Shown here: positions 1 through 8,430 of the stretch, one piece after another
Position numbering within the stretch: the stretch's first letter is position 1
Layout of the letters: each line of letters opens with the position of its first letter
NCBI GenBank assembly: GCA_049290495.1
Contig: JBATNV010000194.1
Coordinates: forward strand, 1 to 25,460
From: SHZI01 sp049290495
GTDB taxonomy: Bacteria; Pseudomonadota; Gammaproteobacteria; Steroidobacterales; GCA-2729495
Length of the DNA stretch: 25,460 nt
Reading direction: 5' to 3'
Program-made: the position numbers and the translations under genes
The notes under the pieces: model-generated
Database searches by the model: none
Told to the model about the DNA's origin: nothing
The model's input: only the letters and a program-made list of their open reading frames with translations

Positions 1-479
1 CCCATGTGCGGAACGCCGGGAATGGCTGACATATCGGTACCAACCTCCACTGCCGCACCGCTGTCCAGCCGCGTGTAGCGCAGCTCGCCTTGAGTCAGCG
101 GCTGATTGAAGTACAGCTTGTTGCGCCGGTTGAACTGGCCGGCGAGACCACGAAAGCCGGTGTCGGCCGTGGCACCGGTAATCAGCGTGGTCACACCGGC
201 GATCACACCGGCTACACCGGCATCGTGGGCCTCGACGAGGTCCACGCGGATCTCGCCGCGTACCGGCAGCTTACCGCCGTACAGCGCGGCCAGTGCCGTG
301 CGCGTCATCAGGAAGGCGGACGCGACTGTGGGGCAACTGTGGCCGGCATAGCGGACAGCATCAGCGTAGTGGTACTCGAGGACACCATCGACAGCGGCGC
401 CCAGGAAGTCGGCTAGCGGATCGCGCAGTACGATCGTTGGCGCGCGATCAAAGAAATCCGGAAAAACAGTTGCAGGCAT
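1..479 (-). CDS. FmdE-family protein, C-terminus beyond window
   Basis: The frame is open from an ATG at 479 to the window edge, giving 159 residues of a longer protein. Residues 36-60 hold the FmdE-like signature: a YHYADAVRYAGHSCPT stretch with His47 and Cys49, followed by a hydrophobic helix. FmdE (formylmethanofuran dehydrogenase subunit E, PF02663) domains also occur in bacteria that do not make methane, where they are thought to bind metal through this His/Cys set. No signal peptide is visible. The start follows a GGGAG-like sequence and lies 24 bp after the stop of the heme-domain gene upstream, so the two are probably one transcript. The family call is good; the substrate is unknown and the C-terminal part, often zinc-finger-like, cannot be seen. 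Confidence 0.8.
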   Translation of the reverse strand, partial: MPATVFPDFFDRAPTIVLRDPLADFLGAAVDGVLEYHYADAVRYAGHSCPTVASAFLMTRTALAALYGGKLPVRGEIRVDLVEAHDAGVAGVIAGVTTLITGATADTGFRGLAGQFNRRNKLYFNQPLTQGELRYTRLDSGAAVEVGTDMSAIPGVPHM

Positions 480-503
480 GGCAAGGCTCCCGAGCACGGT
501 TGA

Positions 504-1487
504 TTATGGCGACGACAGTTGGCGCTGCAGGGCGAAAGCACCGCGTAACTCGCCCGCTGCATAACCGATGGCTGCATCGTGCGGATAGTCGCGCTCAAGC
601 GCAGTACGCAGTGCCGGCGGCTGGTCCTCGCGCGCCCCATGGCAAGCGAGGCACTGCGGCGCCATGACGATGGCCTTCATATAACGCACAGTCTGGCCCT
701 GCGGGCCATCTATGACCGCCAGCGTATCGACCCGGTTTACCGCCTCACCGTCCTGCAATCGCTGCTGGAATTGCGCCAACTCGCGCTGCTCCCAGGCATC
801 AGGCATACCGGTCAGCGGATTGCGCACGCGGGTACCGACACGCTTCACCTGCCAGCCACTCCCGCGCGACAGGCGACTCGCGATGGCTGGCGCCTCGTCC
901 CGGCAGACAGAGATGGCATTGACCGGGCCACCGGCCTGCATCGCCGCCTGAAGTTTTCCGGCCAGTTCCTGCTGAAACTGTGCAGCCAGCGCCGCTGGCT
1001 CCGCAATACCGCCGGCTGCCCATCCCGGATGGGAAAAATATCGTGGGTACTGGTCGATGGCGTTCTGGATACGCGCCAGTCCCTCGGCAGACGGCGGTTC
1101 ACCGACAAGCTCTGCAGCGCCCTGCAACAGGTCAGCGATCAACACATGCAGTGCCGCATCGGCCTCCGGCTCAAGCTTGCAGTTGCGGATCAGTTCATCG
1201 ACCTGATGACGTACTCCGTCGGCGAGCGCTCGCGCATCTGCCGGGGTCAAGGAGGCGCCGGACGCAACCGTCGCCTGCGGCACCGCAATCAGATTGCGGA
1301 TCTGTTCCATGCCAGCGCGCAGTGGCGCATCGGTCGCCCACTTTTCGCCATGCTCACGTATCAGCACACCGGCATCTGCATCGTCGTGCTCATGCTGATG
1401 CTGCGCGAAACTGCTCACTGGTGCGACCAGCAGCACCCCCGCCAGCAGCAGCCCCCTCAGCACCCACCTGCCTGTTCTTTGCTGCAT
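504..1487 (-). CDS. Secreted DnrO-like / Tll0287-like (DUF3365) heme-domain protein
   Basis: This is a 327-residue protein with a signal peptide (residues 1 to about 29, ending near SSFAQ), so it acts in the periplasm. A His/Asp-rich linker (HQHEHDD) follows. Residues about 35-130 are helical, with an NCKLEPEADAALH motif, and resemble small periplasmic proteins often annotated DnrO. The C-terminal half is a Tll0287-like (DUF3365) domain with one heme c site, CLACH at residues 279-283, then the family's YPHDAAIGY...GELRGAF ending. I chose the ATG at 1487 over one at 1529 because GGAGGG lies at the right distance and the signal peptide then starts cleanly. The FmdE-like gene follows after 24 bp. 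A heme-based redox or sensory role is inferred. Confidence 0.8.
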   Translation of the reverse strand: MQQRTGRWVLRGLLLAGVLLVAPVSSFAQHQHEHDDADAGVLIREHGEKWATDAPLRAGMEQIRNLIAVPQATVASGASLTPADARALADGVRHQVDELIRNCKLEPEADAALHVLIADLLQGAAELVGEPPSAEGLARIQNAIDQYPRYFSHPGWAAGGIAEPAALAAQFQQELAGKLQAAMQAGGPVNAISVCRDEAPAIASRLSRGSGWQVKRVGTRVRNPLTGMPDAWEQRELAQFQQRLQDGEAVNRVDTLAVIDGPQGQTVRYMKAIVMAPQCLACHGAREDQPPALRTALERDYPHDAAIGYAAGELRGAFALQRQLSSP

Positions 1488-1617
1488 GACGATTACCCTC
1501 CGGTCTATACGGCTGATGCCTGGCAGCATCGGTCACAACAGATGCGCCACCTTCCTGGTCGAGGATGCCACGTTCGACGCGCTTGTGAAAATGCTGCCTG
1601 AACGGATCAACCTTAGC

Positions 1618-2814
1618 TCATTCCGCAGGCAGACCAAGTATGGCAGCCGCAATCATCAGCGCCGTGAGCAAGGCAAATCCGGCTGTGCGCAGCCTCCAGC
1701 CATTGCGCAGGTAACTGAATCGCGCTGCCAGCGCGCATTGCAGGGCGTAGTAGCAGGCGAAAGCGCGTGAGGCGTAGCTGATGATTGCAAAAATATCCAC
1801 CGTCCATGTCATCGCCACGCCCAGCACTGCAAGTCCCACATAGGCAAGGCGCGAGGGAACCTTGCCGCGACTCATCTCCTGCACCAGGCCTCCGCAACCA
1901 TTGGTATCGGCCACCGCCGCACTGAACTGCGCAGCCAGCGCGGCGAGCACGAGCAACATCGGCAGCAGAGTCGCAACGGGTGCGGTCATCGCGATGACGG
2001 CGGTTTCCTTCAGGGGCACGGTCGACGCGTCGAAGGAGACACCGGCAAAACCGATATAAGCCACGTAGATCGCGGTCGACAGCCACTGCGCATACCGCAT
2101 GGTGCGGATACGTGTGTCGGCATCATGGGCTTCGCGCAGATAACGCGAGGTCTCGAAGCCCTGCACCGTAATGATCAGCCCGAGGGCCATACGCAGGGAA
2201 TTACCGCTTAAATGCCCGCTGGCCGATTGCAGGGCGCCGCGATCGAAGAGCCCCCAGGCGTAATACGCCATGCCCACCAGCATGCCCAGGATGACCGCGA
2301 GCTTGATCGCAACGGTGAGCGATTCCGCACGCTCCAGGCCCGTAAGGCCGCGGAGCCAGCCGATGATCGCGATCACAGCCAGCGTGACGCTGGTCAGCAA
2401 CTTGCCTGCAAAGGGCGAGTCGGGCAGCACCAGACTCAGTGCAAACGCACCGAAAAGGTTGAGGTAGTAGCAGACCGAAATCACGTAAGCGAAGGCGAGC
2501 GCCCACGACGAGATACGCTCCAGTTTGAGTACAAGCCTGTCATGGGGCTGAAAACGCGCACGAATCTGGCCGATGTTCCAGCGAATCGCTGCACCGATGA
2601 GATAAGCCATACCGCACAACGCCGCCATCACGAAAACGGCGTGCGTACCGAACTCGCGCACCAGCAGCGGAGCGAGGACCAGGAAGCCACTGCCGATAAT
2701 CGAGGCCAGCGGTGTGACCGTCGCGCGCCAGAGTGGCGAACGCAAGGTGCGCGGACGCAGCAGCACGAATCCGCCGAGCAGTGCAAAGACCAGCACCAAA
2801 GCGTTCGCAGTCAT
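1618..2814 (-). CDS. APC-superfamily-like permease
   Basis: This 398-residue, highly hydrophobic protein has about 11 predicted membrane segments and almost no soluble part. The segment near residues 34-52 (LASIIGSGFLVLAPLL) resembles the unwound TM1 GxG region of amino acid/polyamine/organocation carriers. Residues about 205-225 (IITVQGFETSRYL) recall the matching region of TM6, where APC carriers often have F-E. At 398 residues it is shorter than the usual 430-500. The substrate cannot be read from the sequence. It is transcribed divergently from the DUF202 gene, with only 28 bp between the start codons, so the promoters must overlap or lie inside coding sequence. No strong ribosome binding site precedes the ATG at 2814, so the start is uncertain. 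Confidence 0.7.
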   Translation of the reverse strand: MTANALVLVFALLGGFVLLRPRTLRSPLWRATVTPLASIIGSGFLVLAPLLVREFGTHAVFVMAALCGMAYLIGAAIRWNIGQIRARFQPHDRLVLKLERISSWALAFAYVISVCYYLNLFGAFALSLVLPDSPFAGKLLTSVTLAVIAIIGWLRGLTGLERAESLTVAIKLAVILGMLVGMAYYAWGLFDRGALQSASGHLSGNSLRMALGLIITVQGFETSRYLREAHDADTRIRTMRYAQWLSTAIYVAYIGFAGVSFDASTVPLKETAVIAMTAPVATLLPMLLVLAALAAQFSAAVADTNGCGGLVQEMSRGKVPSRLAYVGLAVLGVAMTWTVDIFAIISYASRAFACYYALQCALAARFSYLRNGWRLRTAGFALLTALMIAAAILGLPAE

Positions 2815-2842
2815 CGGGTATCAGCTGTTATTCTGTGCAGCA

Positions 2843-3181
2843 GTGGCAACTCCTGAAGAGAACGATACGCTGGTCGTTGGCGCCGCCCAGCTCATACTGT
2901 CCGAAAAGCGCACGCTGCTGTCGCTGATGCGCACCGGCATCGCGGTTTTTGCGCTGCCACTTGCCACCATCAGCGCCTTGATCGCCACCTCTGAGTACTA
3001 CGATCCCGGCAAGGTGCTGCATCTCTTCATCCCGGTCATGTTAATCAACGCCGGTCTGGTGATCCTGGGTGTCTGGCTGATCGTTCGCGCCATTCGCGGC
3101 GTACATCACACCGACCGACTGCTCGCGGAGCTGAAGCGCTCGCATCCATCGCTGGTGCCCTGGCTCGACCAGGTCGACTAG
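2843..3181 (+). CDS. DUF202 (YidH-like) small membrane protein
   Basis: This is a 112-residue protein starting at a GTG. It carries the DUF202 signature LSEKRTLLSLMRTGIAVFALPL, followed by two hydrophobic segments (about residues 31-53 and 66-88) and a short basic C-terminus. Family members are inner-membrane proteins without a settled function. The open frame extends upstream to 2714, but that part is antisense to the permease and has no family similarity, so the GTG at 2843 is preferred. The ribosome binding site is weak. The stop codon TAG lies in a CTAG palindrome shared with the stop of the convergent batD gene. Confidence 0.75.
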   Translation: MATPEENDTLVVGAAQLILSEKRTLLSLMRTGIAVFALPLATISALIATSEYYDPGKVLHLFIPVMLINAGLVILGVWLIVRAIRGVHHTDRLLAELKRSHPSLVPWLDQVD

Positions 3182-4911
3182 ACCGCTGACTGGTTTCGCG
3201 GTGGGTACAGCGGCGGCAAGCCGTCCTGACCTGCACTCGTCCGTTCGGCGATAAATTGCGGGCCTGCTCGAAATGCCTGGCGCAGCTGCTCGAGGGTTTG
3301 CTGTCTGTCGTTGCCGCTACTGGCCCACAAACTCCGCTCCAGCGCCTCGACAGCAGCGCGTTGTTGCGGATCACTCAACTTCGCTTGCAGTACACCGAGG
3401 GTCGCACACGCTGGTGAAGTCGTGGCGCGTAGCGCGGCAGCAATCTGGCGCAGCTCACCGCGGCTGAGTGCGCGCTGCAAGTCAGGTGCGGAATCTGCTA
3501 TCGGCGTGCCGGGTGGCTGTACAGCGGTGACTGCAGATACAGGCCTCCGGCCGCGGCGCCAACCCCAGGCCAGTGTCAGAGCGAGGCCCAGGCCGAGCGC
3601 GGCAGTCGCGGCCTGCCACAGGCGCAGGGCCTGAACGTCATCGGCTGCGGCGCTGCTTGCAGCGATTTTATTTGCGTGTCCGTCAGGCGCGGCAACTGTG
3701 GGTAGCGTAGACACCGGCGAAGCCGGCGCAGCCAGGGGCGGTGTGCTGCTGCCCGGCTGGCTGACGACACCGGGTGTGACATTGACCGCCATTCCCGGCA
3801 CCGTCCCGGTCGCAGCCTGATCAGTCTTCGCGCTCCAGTAGTTCACACTCATGTCCGGCACTTGCAGCTTGCCCACGTGCGCGGGTACCACTGCAAAGCG
3901 ACGCGTCACCGTCGCTTCGGGGCGGCCATCGACGATGTCATCGCTGCTCTGCTGCGGCTCCGGAAAAACCTGCGCGCCGGGTACCGCCGGGAGTTGCAGT
4001 TCAGGCAGCTGGGAAGCCGTTGCGCCCTCGGCAAACAGCTTGTACTCCAGCATCAGCGGCTCGCCGGCGCGTACTTCGCCGGCGACATCTGCACGCGTAA
4101 GGCTGAGGCGGTCGACGACCAGCCAGGGCGTGGGCGCAGCCGCCGGCAGCGGCTGCACATCAAGCGTTTCCTGCCTGCCGACCTGGCTGACCGGAGCGAG
4201 ACTATTGAAGAAGCCGATGCCGTTGCTGCTGCGCGCGCGGCCGCTAAAGCGCGGCGGCGGCAGCGTCATCGGACCGCTCTTTTCTGGCGTCAGCAGGTAG
4301 TGGCGTTCGAGTACCCGGAAGCGCTGGCCATCGATGAACTGCTCGGTTGTCTGATCCTTGCCAACCTGCTCGAGACTGGCATTGTCTGGCGCATTGACGT
4401 CGACCTGTCCTTCCACGAGCGCCACCGCGTAGTACAGGCGCACGGTGTAGCTAACGACTTGCTGTACATAGGGATCGTGCGTCGCCAGTTCAGACTCGAA
4501 ATAGATCTGATCGCCTCGCTGTGCCGAGCCCGGAGTCGCAGGAGTTACGGCAAGCGTAATCGCCTGCGTCGCGCCGTTACCGACCTTGAGCGGAGGAATG
4601 GTGTAAACGCCGGAGGCACGTGGTTCAAGGATGACCTCATAGCTGATGTGCGACTCGGTGTGCCAGTTCTGCAGGGTCATGCTGGTACTGCTGGACTGGC
4701 CGCGGAGATCGAAGTCCTTTTGCAAGGCGCTGAAGTCCGGCGCCATGTTTCCGTCGCCATCCGCCTCCACATGCAGCGTGGTACTTTCACCGAGTGCGAT
4801 GCGCTCCGGCTGCAGCCAGGCGCGCGGTGTCGCCGCCGACACGCTGACGCCTGCCAGCAGCAGGCAGAGTGATGCGCCCAGGCGCATGCAGCAGGCGGCA
4901 CGGCCCTTCAT
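3178..4911 (-). CDS. batD: BatD-family protein (aerotolerance operon)
   Basis: This 577-residue protein has a signal peptide (residues 1 to about 27, ending ...SVSA), a long beta-rich periplasmic region and a single membrane segment near 431-451. A cytoplasmic tail of about 125 residues follows. The opening of the mature protein (RAWLQPERIALGESTTLHVE) and the repeated immunoglobulin-like strands match BatD. Bat proteins of Bacteroides were linked to oxygen tolerance; in gammaproteobacteria the operon acts with a MoxR ATPase, probably as an envelope chaperone or complex-assembly system. Its ATG overlaps the batB/C stop by 4 nt (ATGA), indicating translational coupling as the last gene of the operon. 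Its stop overlaps the stop of the convergent DUF202 gene. Confidence 0.9.
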   Translation of the reverse strand: MKGRAACCMRLGASLCLLLAGVSVSAATPRAWLQPERIALGESTTLHVEADGDGNMAPDFSALQKDFDLRGQSSSTSMTLQNWHTESHISYEVILEPRASGVYTIPPLKVGNGATQAITLAVTPATPGSAQRGDQIYFESELATHDPYVQQVVSYTVRLYYAVALVEGQVDVNAPDNASLEQVGKDQTTEQFIDGQRFRVLERHYLLTPEKSGPMTLPPPRFSGRARSSNGIGFFNSLAPVSQVGRQETLDVQPLPAAAPTPWLVVDRLSLTRADVAGEVRAGEPLMLEYKLFAEGATASQLPELQLPAVPGAQVFPEPQQSSDDIVDGRPEATVTRRFAVVPAHVGKLQVPDMSVNYWSAKTDQAATGTVPGMAVNVTPGVVSQPGSSTPPLAAPASPVSTLPTVAAPDGHANKIAASSAAADDVQALRLWQAATAALGLGLALTLAWGWRRGRRPVSAVTAVQPPGTPIADSAPDLQRALSRGELRQIAAALRATTSPACATLGVLQAKLSDPQQRAAVEALERSLWASSGNDRQQTLEQLRQAFRAGPQFIAERTSAGQDGLPPLYPPRNQSAV

Positions 4912-6947
4912 GGCACTTCTCCCTTTTCCTGGCGCCGCTCGTATTCGAGCGCGAACTTCCAGCGCAGCAGGCCACCCGGATCATCGGGTACACGCCGCAA
5001 CCACTGCTGCAGCGCCTGTTGATGCTCGGACCTCTCACGATCTTCGGCGCTCAGCCCGGCAGCCGCCTTCGCGGTCTGGTCTGGCTGGCTGCTTTGCTCA
5101 CGTCCGGACTGGCGCGCCAGCGCCTCCTGCATTTCGCGCTTTGCCGCTGCGTTGGCTTCACGTTGCGCGTCGGCCGACACAGCCGGTTTGGCTTCGGGCG
5201 CCTGATCCTGCTGACCCTGATCCATTTTGCTGTTGTCTTGCTGGTTCGCGCCTTGCTGGCTGTCGTCGGGTTTGCCCTGGCCGTGCTTTTCCTGCTGACT
5301 CTCGCCCGGCTTGTCCTGCGCTGTGTTCTGATTCTGCTGAGTCTGACCCTGCTGATCCTGATCCTGTTTAGCCTGACCCTGCTTGTCCTGACCCTGCTGA
5401 CTCTCGCCCTGCTTGCCTTGGTCTGATTTGTCCTGATCCTGCTTGCCCTGTTGGTCCTGCTTCGGCGGCTTCCGCTGCTTCAACGCATCCTCCACGGTTT
5501 TGCGGTTGGCGAGCGCATCAGCCATGTCCGGTTCTTGTGCGAGTGCCTTGTCATAGGCGGCGAGCGCCGTCTCGTAGTCGCCGGCCATGGCGAGCGCGTT
5601 GCCACGGTTGTACTGCGCGTCCGCGTTGTCGCCAGTGGCGAAGTCCTGAGCCGCAGCCGCGTAGTCCTTGCTGCGATACGCAGCTGCACCGCGCAAGGAC
5701 GGGTCGGGTGCCAGTGCGCGCGCCTGCGCGAGATCGCCTGATGCAAGCGCAGCGCGGGCGCGCTGATCCCTGCGCTGCCACAACTGTTGCCAGGCGGAAT
5801 ACCAGGCCGAGGGCGACGATGCTGGCGTTGACGCATCAGCGGCCGGGCTGGCCAGGGCAGGCGTTGCAGCTTCTGCCGGTACCGGCTGCCACAGGACCGC
5901 CAGCGTCAGTATCAATGGCAACATCGCCAGCGCCTGCTGCCGACGAAAACCGAGCAGCGCCAGCGGCAACAGCAAGAGGACCAGCCAGTAGCCATCGTCA
6001 CTGCGTTGCATGGCCATCGCGGCGTTCGCCGCAGCCTCGCCATCCGGACCCGCGCTGCCGGGATTTATCGCCTGACTGGCAGGACCCTGCGGATCAAGCA
6101 CGCCGAGTGCATCGAGATCGCGGCCATCAACGGTCAGCGCAACTGCCGTGCCTCCACCGCGCGCTGCGAGCGCACGCAAGCTGCCGAGATCAAGGCGCGC
6201 CAGTTGCACCTGGCCGCTCGCATCGCTGACAAAGCCGCTGGCGCTGGTCATCGGCGCACCACTTGCCGTACCAACACCGAGCGCCGACACGCGAAAACCC
6301 TGCGCGCGCGCCTGCGCGGCCGCCGCTTCCGCCTGGGCATCTGCGTGGTCCGTAACCAGCAGGATGTCGCCGCGCTCAAAACCCGCGCTCTTCATGATGC
6401 TCACGGCATGCTCGATGGCGCGATCGGCACGCTGGCCATCGAGCGGCATGAGATCAGGCGTCAGGCTGTCGATCACGACCTCTGCCGTCGCTGCATCACG
6501 CGTCATTGGCGCAGCGGTGAACGCATCGCCAGCCCAGGCGACCAGGCCGACTTCGCCACCACGTCGTTGCCTGAGCAGTGCACTGATTTTCGCGCGTGCC
6601 TGCAGCAGACGCGAGGGCGCGAGATCAGCAGCCAGCATGGCCGAAGAAAGGTCCATCGCGATTACCAGCGGTGCCTTCAGCTGCCACAGCGGTGCCTTCT
6701 GCTGCTGCCACGAGGGCCCGGCCAGCGCGATGATGGCGATTGCCGCACCCAGTGGAATCAGCCAGGAACGTAGTGAGGCCGGATCCTTGCCGTTCGTCTC
6801 GATCAGGTGCGGCAGCAGATGCGGGTCGACCGCCTGCTGCCAGGCGTTTCGCTCGCCACGCCGGACACGCTGCAGGATAAACAGTGCGGGCACGACCAGC
6901 AGCGCGGCCAGCCACCAGGGACGCAGGAAAATAAAGTCGGCACTCAT
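4908..6947 (-). CDS. BatB/BatC fusion: VWA domain plus TPR and Gln-rich tail
   Basis: This is a 679-residue membrane protein. Residues 1-80 hold two membrane segments and about 93-290 a von Willebrand factor A domain. Residues 321-335 and 340-357 are further membrane segments. A TPR-like stretch covers about 440-485, and a low-complexity Gln/Lys/Asp/Gly tail covers 497-582. The protein ends in a conserved motif near 643-667 (ALQQWLRRVPDDPGGLLRWKF) that recurs in BatC-type proteins. The MIDAS is degenerate: D99-L-S101-S-A103 has Ala where the second serine of DxSxS is expected, and VTD200 is followed by His instead of Gly. The fusion of BatB and BatC is common in gammaproteobacteria. It overlaps batA and batD by 4 nt at either end. 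Confidence 0.9.
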   Translation of the reverse strand: MSADFIFLRPWWLAALLVVPALFILQRVRRGERNAWQQAVDPHLLPHLIETNGKDPASLRSWLIPLGAAIAIIALAGPSWQQQKAPLWQLKAPLVIAMDLSSAMLAADLAPSRLLQARAKISALLRQRRGGEVGLVAWAGDAFTAAPMTRDAATAEVVIDSLTPDLMPLDGQRADRAIEHAVSIMKSAGFERGDILLVTDHADAQAEAAAAQARAQGFRVSALGVGTASGAPMTSASGFVSDASGQVQLARLDLGSLRALAARGGGTAVALTVDGRDLDALGVLDPQGPASQAINPGSAGPDGEAAANAAMAMQRSDDGYWLVLLLLPLALLGFRRQQALAMLPLILTLAVLWQPVPAEAATPALASPAADASTPASSPSAWYSAWQQLWQRRDQRARAALASGDLAQARALAPDPSLRGAAAYRSKDYAAAAQDFATGDNADAQYNRGNALAMAGDYETALAAYDKALAQEPDMADALANRKTVEDALKQRKPPKQDQQGKQDQDKSDQGKQGESQQGQDKQGQAKQDQDQQGQTQQNQNTAQDKPGESQQEKHGQGKPDDSQQGANQQDNSKMDQGQQDQAPEAKPAVSADAQREANAAAKREMQEALARQSGREQSSQPDQTAKAAAGLSAEDRERSEHQQALQQWLRRVPDDPGGLLRWKFALEYERRQEKGEVP
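5202..5459 (-). repeat. Imperfect short repeats encoding Gln/Lys/Asp-rich linker
   Basis: On the plus strand this stretch is built from degenerate copies of units such as CTGACCCTGCT and CTGATCCTG. In the BatB/C frame it encodes residues 497-582, nearly all Q, K, D, G, S and N. The copies vary in length and spacing, so it looks like slippage-driven expansion of a disordered linker, not a structured tandem array. It also keeps other reading frames open, which produces spurious hydrophobic ORFs on the opposite strand. Confidence 0.8.
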
Positions 6948-7975
6948 TGGCTGCTACTCACGGGCGCCCGGGCGCCAAAGCGGACATGACGCCGCGCGAA
7001 ACCCAAGGCCGCAACGGCCAGCGCAAGCGCCAGCGGCAATGGATAACGCTCGATACGCAGACGCTGTATTTGACCCGGCCTGGGCGACGGTTCGATGCGA
7101 TCCAGCTCGGCGTAGATACCAGCCAGTTCATCGGTATCGCGAGCGCGGAAGTAACGACCGCCGGTCTTCGCGGCGATCGAGCGCAGCGCTGCCTCATCGA
7201 TCTCCGCAGCTTGCTGGAGCCGCAAGCCGAACATGCCCAGCTCTTGTTGCTCACCGCCGAAGCCGATGGTGTGGACGCGAACCTTTGCATCGACCGCGAG
7301 TTGCGTGGCCTGCTCCGGTGAAACCGCGCCGGCTGTATTGACGCCATCGGTCAGCAGGATCAGCACACGTTGTGCCTGGTCACCGCCGGCATCCCGGCTC
7401 AACCGCTTCACTGTCAGTGCAATCGCATCGCCGATTGCCGTCTGCGCGCCAGCCAGGCCGACCACGCTGTCGTCGAGCTGCTGGCGAACCGCTTCACGAT
7501 CTGTGGTGAGCGGCGTGACGGCGTAGGCGCGCTCACCAAACAACAGCAAGCCCACACGGTCGCCCACACGCTGATCCAGAAAGTCGCCGAGTACCGCTTT
7601 CACCGCCGTAAGACGATCGACGGTATAGGCGCCGAGACGCATGTCCTCGGTGCCCATGCTCTGCGACAGATCGACTGCCAGCAACAGATCGCGGCCTGTC
7701 TCCGGTGGCTGAACGGCAGGACCCAGCTGCTGTGGCCTGGCAGCCGCCACGCAGAGCAACGCCCAGGCCAGTAACGAGAGCAGCGGCCAGCGCATGCCGG
7801 GCGCACGATCGGCCTGCGTCTGCAGCGCGCGGACCTCGTCGCCAAAGGGAACGCGCAGCGCCGCTTCGAGTCCGGTGCGAACCGCCGGCAGCAGGCGCGC
7901 CGCGAGCCAGGGGAGCGGCAAAGCCAGCAACAGCCACGGCCACGCAAATACCAGGTTCGCGTAAGCCTCGCTCAT
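6944..7975 (-). CDS. batA: BatA, von Willebrand factor A membrane protein
   Basis: This 343-residue protein has two N-terminal membrane segments (about 10-30 and 62-79), a VWA domain (about 95-300) and a C-terminal membrane segment (about 310-327). The MIDAS is complete: D102-L-S104-Q-S106 (VDLSQSM), a PLTTD threonine region and LLTDG. The domain should therefore bind a divalent metal and a partner, unlike the degenerate copy in the downstream BatB/C. The start codon overlaps the stop of the DUF4381 gene by 4 nt and its stop overlaps the batB/C start by 4 nt. Family knowledge places it in a MoxR-associated membrane complex. Confidence 0.92.
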   Translation of the reverse strand: MSEAYANLVFAWPWLLLALPLPWLAARLLPAVRTGLEAALRVPFGDEVRALQTQADRAPGMRWPLLSLLAWALLCVAAARPQQLGPAVQPPETGRDLLLAVDLSQSMGTEDMRLGAYTVDRLTAVKAVLGDFLDQRVGDRVGLLLFGERAYAVTPLTTDREAVRQQLDDSVVGLAGAQTAIGDAIALTVKRLSRDAGGDQAQRVLILLTDGVNTAGAVSPEQATQLAVDAKVRVHTIGFGGEQQELGMFGLRLQQAAEIDEAALRSIAAKTGGRYFRARDTDELAGIYAELDRIEPSPRPGQIQRLRIERYPLPLALALAVAALGFARRHVRFGARAPVSSSQ

Positions 7976-8430
7976 GGAGAAGTCACCAGGCTCTGAAAGC
8001 GCGCTCGCGCGACGTCGATCAGCGCCTCCACTGCGGCTGGATTGATCTGCGGCTGATACGGTCCGTTGAGCAAAACACGCCAGCTGTCTGTTGCCGGCGA
8101 TGGCTGGTCATCGACCTGATCGAGGAAACGCAGCCAGTCCTCGCCTTGCAGGTTAGCAGCGCGCGGATCGCGCAGGCGGGCCGCGCGGCGAAGCAGCTGC
8201 GAAATGGCGGCCAGCCGCGCGCCGGGCTCAGTGATCCCGGCCGCTGCATCAAACTCGGCCATCAAGCGGGCGAGGCGACGGCGTGCGCGCACGCGATGCC
8301 ATAGCCAGCGCGCCAGCAACACCGCAGCGATGAGCAGCAGGACCGCCAGCAGCCACCAGCCGGGTGCCGGCGGCCACCAGGAGGGTTCCGGCGGCAAATG
8401 GATATCGCGCAGCTGCAGCTGGGTATTCAT
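7972..8430 (-). CDS. DUF4381 membrane-anchored protein
   Basis: This 152-residue protein opens with LRDIHLPPEPSWWPPAPGWW, typical of DUF4381. One membrane helix follows (about residues 24-44), then a soluble helical cytoplasmic domain. DUF4381 proteins sit between DUF58 and BatA in MoxR operons, exactly as here, and probably anchor or bridge complex members; the biochemical role is not known. Both ends overlap neighbouring genes by 4 nt. Confidence 0.85.
   Translation of the reverse strand: MNTQLQLRDIHLPPEPSWWPPAPGWWLLAVLLLIAAVLLARWLWHRVRARRRLARLMAEFDAAAGITEPGARLAAISQLLRRAARLRDPRAANLQGEDWLRFLDQVDDQPSPATDSWRVLLNGPYQPQINPAAVEALIDVARARFQSLVTSP

Noticed and set aside
1515..1530. GATGC-N6-GCATC hairpin upstream of the heme-domain gene
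   Set aside because: The stem is only 5 bp, there is no T-run and it is not clearly placed relative to a promoter. It is expected by chance.
579..1601. 340-codon plus-strand frame over the heme-domain gene
   Set aside because: The minus-strand gene has a signal peptide, a ribosome binding site and a CxxCH motif; the plus-strand frame has none.
3862..4872. 336-codon plus-strand frame over batD
   Set aside because: It is antisense to a confident BatD gene in a coupled operon and Arg-rich without any family signature.
4869..5426. Very hydrophobic Leu-rich plus-strand frame that looks like a membrane protein
   Set aside because: It is the complement of the Gln/Lys-rich repeat in BatB/C; CTG-type units read as Leu produce the false hydrophobicity.
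5202..5459. Possible CRISPR or VNTR array
   Set aside because: The units are short, degenerate, without spacers and in frame within a coding gene.
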